This document shows, piece by piece, positions 58,157 through 64,000 of a DNA stretch of 64,000 bases (the stretch's first letter is position 1; each line of letters starts with the position of its first letter). Both the position numbers and the translations under genes were made by a program. The notes below the pieces were generated by a model that saw only the letters and a list, made by a program, of their open reading frames with translations, did no database searches and was not told the origin of the DNA. The stretch is from Helianthus annuus (Eukaryota; Streptophyta; Magnoliopsida; Asterales; Asteraceae), in the NCBI RefSeq assembly GCF_002127325.2, contig NC_035441.2, forward strand, positions 53,884,317 to 53,948,316. The letters run 5' to 3'.

Positions 58157-61100
58157 TTATCTCAACTTGTGGCTCTCTGACTTTGATGAGTCAGATTCAT
58201 TGCCAGAAAATAGCTCTTCTGATTTTGACAAATCAGAATCATTGCTAGAACTATCGTCAAATTTCTTAACAACCCATTTTTTGTTGTTAAGCTTTGCTTT
58301 TCTTTTGTAAACACTCTTTGAACATTCACCAAACTCAAACTTTGAATTTTTGAAAACTTTAAATTGTTTGGTTGGTGGCTCATTTTCAACAATCTTTCCT
58401 TTCAGTTTCTTAGAGACTCCCTGTTTTGTTTGAATTGCCTTTGGACAATTCCTGGCAATATGACCAACTGTGTTGCATTCAAAACAAGTTCTCGTCTCTT
58501 TCTTTTTCTGAGCAATTTCCTTCTTCATTCCTTCTTGCTTCTTTGCAAGGAATTCTTTGTTTGTTTGCTTTCTGAACACATGCTCCTTTTCCTCTTCAGA
58601 TGATGTTCCTGAAACAAAAACAGGTTTTGGTTTATAAACTTTTTCATTTTTATGATTTTCTGGTGGAATAAAACCCAATCCCTTCTTTTTGAAATTACCG
58701 TTATGGTTTGGTTTCTTTCGATAACCTGAACCAGAACTGTAACCCTTTTTCTTGTTTAATCTTTGTTGAATTCTTGAGGTGTAAGATCTAGGTTTTTCAG
58801 TAAGATTTACATCTTTTATTTCAGAAATATTAATTTCTGTTAGTTTGAAAACCATTTTGATCATTTCAGTTTTAACACCTCTTATTGGAAATTCTTCATC
58901 AGAATATAATTTGTCAGAATCATTCAAAGTATATACTACTTTGAATGTTTCGTCATTCAAATTATTTTGTGATAATAGAAATTCTTTATTATAAACCCGT
59001 TTGCCCTTTTTGACTGATGGACTTGAAGTGTCGGACTCAGACTTTGACTCTAACTTTGACTCCTCCATTTCATCTTTTTCCAACACCTGATCGACCACTT
59101 TCTTAATTAACTCTGACTCATGATCAGTGTCGGATGATGTGAAAGTGACATCAGTGTTGTCTGGCAAGTTATCTGAAGGTTCAGATTCCCACTGTAAGTT
59201 GGTTGCCTTTTTGACTCTTTCTGAATTTGGATTTCGTGGAGAATATCCATTTTCAAGCGGGGGTGGACACTTGTTGTAACTGACACTTTGTTTCTTACCA
59301 GAATTCTTCACTTCACTGTCTTCTTTCGTTTCGAACTTCTTCTCTTCAGATTTGACTTCTTCAAATACCTTCATGCCTTCAGCTATGGGGTAAATCCTGA
59401 CAATCACATAAGAAGAACATGAGTAACTTTTCAATAATTTGTTTACTCTCTCAGTTTCGATTCTCTGAGTTTCCAATTTCTGTTCAAGCTCGGCACACAT
59501 CCCAATGTAATAATTGACCATATCCTACTTTATCATGTATGCTCCATTGAGTGTCTTCATGGCTGTAGCTTGTTCACTGTTTGACTCGTTATATTGATTC
59601 ATGGCTTTGTTCAAGACATCATACAATTCTCTTAGTCTGTTCATGATATGAATCAACTCATTGTTTTGCTTTTTCATAGTCTCACAATTTTCAGACACCT
59701 TTTCTGCAATAGCTTTTTTTTAATCTCGAAAGTTGGAACTTCTTTAACCTTTATCACTCGAACTTCTTCTTCATCATTCTTACCTTTCCTTCTTTCTGCA
59801 TCTCTCTCAGCTTGAAATTTTAAAAGCTCTTTCATTCTTTCTACATCATAATCATCATCACTATCATCTTGTTTTTTAACCTCCTTCTTCTTTGCCCTTT
59901 GAGCATTTTCAGCATCTCTCTCGGCTAGATATTTTAAATACTCTTTCCTACTATTTGCCCAATAATCATCATCATCATCTTTAACAATTTTAGCAACAAA
60001 AGCTTTAGCCTTTAAGAAATCTTTATCTGGACAGTAATTGTCCCAGCTAAAACCTTCTGGTAATCTTTCATCATCTTGATCTATTATACCATAACAAGCT
60101 CTCTTTGATGACTCTTCGATCGCCTTCTTAGCATGTGCAGTTTGTGGTTCTGTTGTTGATACGGTTGTTGAGCAACTTGATGATAAATTGCTTTCCGATA
60201 GTAATCATTGTTTTCAAAAGGATTTTGAGCTCCACTTGCTTCGCGGTTTGTGCATTCTCGCTTGAAATGCCCTTTTTCCCTGCAATGAAAACAAGTAACT
60301 TTAGATTTATCAAATCCTAAAGTAGAAACATTTGCATCACGAAAATCATCTCTTCCCGTAATTTGTTTAAACTTTTCAGCTCTTCTCAACACGCTTGCCA
60401 AACACCACTTTATATCCATCAATTCTATTTCCTCAGCATCAATCTGATCGTAATCCTCTTTTGTCAACATTGGATTTCCGATCCTTCCTGCAACTAAACT
60501 CTCATACGACTCTAACACAGTCACCAACAACGACATGTGACTTTTGGCTACTTCTTCAGAATAATTTTGATCATTCTCAAGATTTAGTGCAGTGTTGCAT
60601 TGTAAAACTTTGCCACTTTTTGTTGCTGAAAAATTTGGATCGAATGATGGATATGAAGAGAATCCAGTTTTGCTACTTGATCCCTGAGATGAACTTTCAG
60701 ACGAGCTTTTTGCATTGAAAGCAGTTTCAGTCTTTGGTGCAATGTTGGTCTTATCACTAATACCACCTTTGTAATACAAACCAATGTCTTGTTCACCATC
60801 ATAGTTCTTCATTCTCGCTATCTTTCGTTGTTCCATCTCTTGAGCTTCGAGTTGTTCAATAAAATCGCTCAGCGTTAGATTGTCAAATTCAGGTTTATTT
60901 TTCAACATCATAAGATACGTGCCCCAAACATCATGTGGCAACGCATCGGCCAACTTTCAATCAATTCTTCTTTATCTTTATCAATGTTCAATCTTTTCAT
61001 ATTCTTCATCAAATTGCAATATCTTTCTATAATCTGCTAAGTGTTTTCAGTTTTTAGTCCACGGAATAAATCAAACTCTTTCTTCAAAAGCGACATTTTG

Positions 61101-61513
61101 TTCTTGATCATTTCTTTACTTCCAACAAACTTTGATTTTAATTCTTTCCATATCGAATGAGCACTTCCGTTGTGTTGAAGTAAAATCAAGATTTCTTCTT
61201 TAATAGCTTGCTGCAAAAGACTAACCATCAACTTTTCATTTTTGTATTTCTTTTTCTCATCAACATCTAGATCTCTAATGTCAACTTTCTGTCCGTTGTC
61301 CTTAACCGGTCTAATATATCGAAATTCAGTAAATTCCCATGCATCTAGGTAATATGCTTGAACCCAATTTTCAAAACGTTCAGCCCATCCATTATACTCC
61401 TCAATACTCATAAGCTTAGGCGGTTTTTGCGTTGTGCCCGTTTCATTTTCTAGCATCGTATTCTGAGTAATAGTCATCAGAGTAGCAAAGGCGTTGTAAA
61501 ACTCGTTTTCCAT
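58157..61513 (-). pseudogene. Gag of the gag-only LTR element, broken in at least six places
   Basis: Starts at ATG 61511-61513 with a Gag N-terminal domain (KLMSIEEYNGWAERFENWVQ) of the copia Gag type. Breaks in reading order: stop at 61037-61039; one base missing near 60955; one base missing in a T run at 60141-60143; run of 8 T at 59715-59722 out of phase; stop at 59525-59527; frameshift near 58165 with a stop at 58157-58159. Two zinc knuckles are kept: CFHCREKGHFKREC (about 60250) and CFECNTVGHIARNC (about 58460). The segment between them is acidic and probably coiled coil. Sequence similar to Gag resumes past the last break to about 57942. Dependent on another element for everything except perhaps packaging. 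Confidence 0.88.
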
Positions 61514-61552
61514 GTTTCGTTTTTGAAAATTTCAGAAACACTGACTTTTAAA

Positions 61553-61870
61553 CGAAATGGATGGTGTTTCACACGAACTGCTCCTTTCAAGCGAAATGAA
61601 CCTCTTCAAGCGAAATGGACCCTACTCAAACGAAATGAACCTTTCACGCCAAAAAATCTTTTCAAACGAAATGGACCTTTCACGCGGAATGGTCTTTTCA
61701 AACGAAATGGACCTTTCACGCGGAATGAACCTGTTTACCCAGTTCGTGCGAAATGGAAAGCTGTTTCAAGCGAAATGCCTTTTGGTGCGAAATGAAAGCT
61801 TATTTCGTACGAAATGAAGGCAAGTTTAAACGATCTGATATCCCATTTCGTGCGAAATGGATATGATGTC
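61553..61870 (-). repeat. GCGAAATGG repeat array in the gag leader
   Basis: At least 14 copies of (A/C)AAGCGAAATGGACC or similar, spaced 15-35 bases, between the primer-binding site and the gag ATG. The same word, as the palindrome TTTCGTGCGAAA, lies in both LTRs. ORFs across it are repeat artefacts. Confidence 0.9.
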
Positions 61871-62070
61871 ACACTTTCGGACTGTTTTTGTAAAAATTGA
61901 TCAAGTTTTAAGCCGATTTAAGATATGATTAGCTCAAGGGTTTGTTAAAACACTGTTTCGCACGTTATAGTAGAAAATCAAGCCATTTTATCCGTAAAAT
62001 CTTTGTTAATTTTGAAAAGAAGGTATAAAAATCAGAATTTGCAGCTGAAATGGTAAGAACTCTTCCTCCT

Positions 62071-62084
62071 GAGCTCTGATACCA
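62071..62084 (-). promoter_or_regulatory. Primer-binding site, initiator tRNA-Met
   Basis: Minus strand TGGTATCAGAGCTC, two bases inside the right LTR. Confidence 0.92.
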
Positions 62085-62086
62085 CT

Positions 62087-62545
62087 TGTAGGATCGTTTG
62101 CACGACCAAACGAGTCGTTCAGAAGAGATCTTGTCCAATACGAGAGGCGGAAACAAACGTATCGGTGTTATTTCAGCTGGTTTGCACTTAGATTCACTTT
62201 AAACTGTCTTTGTATTGATATCAGATCGTTTTACAATGCTGGAGACACTTCGGCAGAGCTTCGCTACCAGAATGGAAAACGTTACAAATGAAATCACCAA
62301 GGCACGTATATATAGGCACACCATTCCGCACGAAACGGTTCACACGAAATGGCTTTCTCCATTTCGTACGAAATGGCTTCACCATTTCGTGCTTTCGTGC
62401 GAAATAGTCAATCTAGGACACGCACGAAAAACTTGAGAATATTGAAAAGTATGTGTTGGTGCATATGTCTGTCGACTTCGTCTTGTATCGAGTCTTGTAT
62501 TTGTTTAGATAGATCAGGGCACGATTTACGAGAAATGTGTGAATG
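62087..62545 (-). repeat. 5' (right) LTR with a terminal inversion
   Basis: 62087-62410 matches the left LTR (plus an extra 31-base GCGAAATGG-type duplication); the remaining 92 bases appear in reverse orientation at 62454-62545. Confidence 0.88.
62411..62545. other. 135-bp microinversion across the LTR end, TSD and flank
   Basis: Read in reverse, the segment gives the missing LTR end (CATTCACAC...CACCAACA), then CATAC, then about 38 bases of flank (TTTTCAATATTCTCAAGTTT), matching 8266 onward of the related repeat. So the LTR end, its TSD and neighbouring target DNA were inverted together. Confidence 0.85.
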
Positions 62546-62850
62546 TATATGTTTTAAGTTTCGGTTTAATTTCTCTGGAACGAGCGTGCGTGATTCAAAG
62601 ATTTTACGTCTGCTTTTCGTTCGGCGTTATTTTTTCCTGTTTTTATTTATTTTGTTTTTACGCGCTTTTCTGTTGTTGATGGTCACTGACAGTGGTATAG
62701 CATTGGTACTACTTGATACAATTTTACGACAAACGCTGCAATGTATGGACTTAATACTAGTATTTAATTTAATGTGGTAGTATAAAAAAGTGTTTGGAGA
62801 AATATTTTCTATGAAAAGGTTTTTCAACAATTTTTTATTGAATAAACTTA
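62546..62850. other. Right flank: repeat DNA invaded by the gag-only element
   Basis: Matches 8450-8640 (TTTCGGTTTAATTTCTC..., GATTTTACGTCTGCTTTTCG). Near 62740-62762 it reads AACGCTGCAATG...AATACTAGT, which could be a decayed Helitron 3' end. Confidence 0.6.
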
Positions 62851-63069
62851 GGCTACACGGTATGGGGGTCGGCCCCGGCCCGTCGCGGGTCGGCGACGGT
62901 TCAAACACCGTGCCGCCCCCTACCGTCCCCGTCCTCTCCGTCTGAATCTAGACGTTGGCGACGATGCGAATATGGTGGGCCCCCCAACATTTGACCGTTT
63001 GAAATTAATAAAAAAAAAAAAATTCCCAACGGCTATAATTTAAAAATACACCCATTTCACTTCCATTTT

Positions 63070-63077
63070 TATAAATA
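63070..63077 (+). promoter_or_regulatory. TATA box of the PIF transposase gene
   Basis: TATAAATA, 155 bases before the ATG, in an AT-rich leader. A CACTACCACCCCATCTCTC word occurs twice between it and the ATG (about 63113 and 63199). Confidence 0.6.
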
Positions 63078-63231
63078 CTCACATCTTTAACCCCAATTTT
63101 CACAACTTTTCACCCACTACCACCCCATCTCTCTCACATTTTATAAACCACTCTTCCCTTTTTATAAAAAGTCATCATATTTTGTACCATTTTTTACCCG
63201 CTACCACCCCATCTCTCGCTAAAAAATTATC

Positions 63232-64000
63232 ATGGCTTCACCCGTTTCTTCCATTTCTTCAATTTCTTCTATGTCTTCATCGTCTTCGTCCGAGTGGTAT
63301 TCATCATCTTCGGAAGAGGATGTTATTATGCACAACATGATTATGAACGCGGCTCAGGTGTTCATGGCGGCCGCTGAAGGGTCGTCCCGACCGCTAACCA
63401 GACGAGCAAAATATAACCGAGACCAAGAAGGTATTTTAATTTTTTTTCCTTATGTTTTATGTAGATTTTAAAATGTATGTTTTAATTAATTTCATTTATG
63501 TTTTGTTCTAAATTTATAGCCGGCCACGATAAACTAGTAGCCGATTATTTTGCCGACGAACCCGTGTACCCAGCCGAGATTTTTCGACGTCGTTTCCGCA
63601 TGAGTCGTCAACTGTTCTTACGTATTGCAGGCGACATGGCCCAGTCTGATCCGTTTTTTACATTGCGAAACGATGCTAGAGGGCAAAGGGGTTTCAGTAA
63701 TTTACAAAAATGTACGTCGGCCATTCGTCAACTTGCGTACGGTTACGCACCAGATGCATTAGACGAGTACATTAGGATGTCTGAAAGAACCGCACGTCGA
63801 TGTTTGTACAAGTTTTGCCAATGGGTTGTCAAATTGTATAGCAAGCGATACCTGCGGAAACCGAACGCAAACGACGTTCAAAAATTATATCAGGCACACG
63901 AACAGAGACATGGTTTCCCAGGAATGCTCGGGAGCATTGATTGCATGCACTGGCAGTGGCAGAACTGCCCGGTTGCATGGCAAGGTCAGTATACTAGGGG
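63232..64000 (+). CDS. PIF/Harbinger transposase (nuclease), 5' part
   Basis: Two exons, 63232-63430 and 63520-64000 onward, joined by an 89-base intron with GT...AG (phase 1). Without splicing the frame stops soon after 63430; with it about 226 codons stay open to the window edge. Exon 1 gives a Ser-rich start and an acidic DVIMHNMIMNAA helix. Exon 2 gives FRRRFRMSRQLFLRI, then TSAIRQLAYGYAPDALDEYI, RTARRCLYKF, then GFPGMLGSIDCMHWQWQNCP, the start of the DDE_Tnp_4 catalytic domain with its first Asp present in the GSIDCMHW block. Upstream helix-turn-helix-like blocks match the plant nuclease HARBI1-like family. No break is seen in this part. The second Asp and the Glu lie beyond the window, so activity cannot be judged. 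Harbinger elements also need a Myb-like partner, not visible here. Confidence 0.88.

Larger units (their letters stand above)
55406..62545 (-). mobile_element. Gag-only LTR retrotransposon, about 7.1 kb
   Basis: Left LTR 55406-55790, right LTR from 62087, primer-binding site and purine tract present, but only gag-like reading frames between them. No protease, integrase, RT or RNase H motif was found; 55803-57940 is non-coding. Left TSD CATAC at 55401-55405; its partner is at 62449-62453 in inverse (GTATG) because a segment was flipped. Gag style is like Asteraceae copia-type elements by memory; superfamily cannot be proven without pol. Confidence 0.85.
62851..64000 (+). mobile_element. PIF/Harbinger element, left part, cut by the window
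   Basis: TTA (62848-62850) followed by GGCTACACGGTATGGGGGTC, a plausible 3-bp target site and TIR start; GC-rich and palindromic (CCCCGGCCCGTCGCGGGTCGG) sub-terminal region; then a promoter and transposase gene in the same orientation. The right end lies outside the window. Confidence 0.75.

Overview
The window is 64 kb of AT-rich, repeat-dominated nuclear DNA from a flowering plant. The TGTGACA-type gypsy LTRs, the Helitrons ending in CTAG(T), the RTE-type LINE tail and the ALP1-like gene all fit a dicot. From memory of such elements I would guess Asteraceae; that is inference, not something the sequence proves. Only one gene looks like a conserved host gene: an intronless, transposase-derived ALP1-like protein (18867-20405). 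At the right edge lies the start of a PIF/Harbinger transposase gene whose visible part is open (63232-64000). Almost everything else is mobile DNA, much of it nested, and many elements can be bounded exactly by target-site duplications (TSDs).

1-6292: a truncated Ty3/gypsy gag-pol, then a PIF/Harbinger MITE split by a 3.6 kb solo LTR. 6293-13034: nested hAT and Mutator-like MITEs, minisatellites, a Helitron end and a SINE. 13035-18180: SINE, LINE tail, a hAT element holding two other MITEs, and a Helitron holding a third. 18190-20405: G-rich tract, duplicated leader and the ALP1-like gene. 20776-28140: hAT MITEs, two Helitrons, a long foldback split by a hAT, and a hAT with a decayed transposase end. 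28145-37673: a Mutator-like element carrying a captured gene fragment and split by an 8.0 kb LTR element that encodes no recognisable protein (LARD-like). 38720-55216: a decayed Ty1/copia element (minus strand) split by a gypsy solo LTR, itself split by a young 9.0 kb gypsy element with two 2317-bp LTRs. 55406-62545: a gag-only LTR element whose right end carries a 135-bp inversion. 62851-64000: the PIF/Harbinger element, cut by the window edge.

The main points for a second look are: a family of covarying hairpins inside the coding-free LTR element; covarying hairpin repeats inside the young gypsy LTR; a candidate spliceosomal intron and an in-frame integrase deletion in that gypsy; a microinversion that displaced one TSD; and a duplicated start region in the ALP1-like gene whose upstream copy has lost its ATG. 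I saw no tRNA or rRNA genes, CRISPR arrays or bacterial features.
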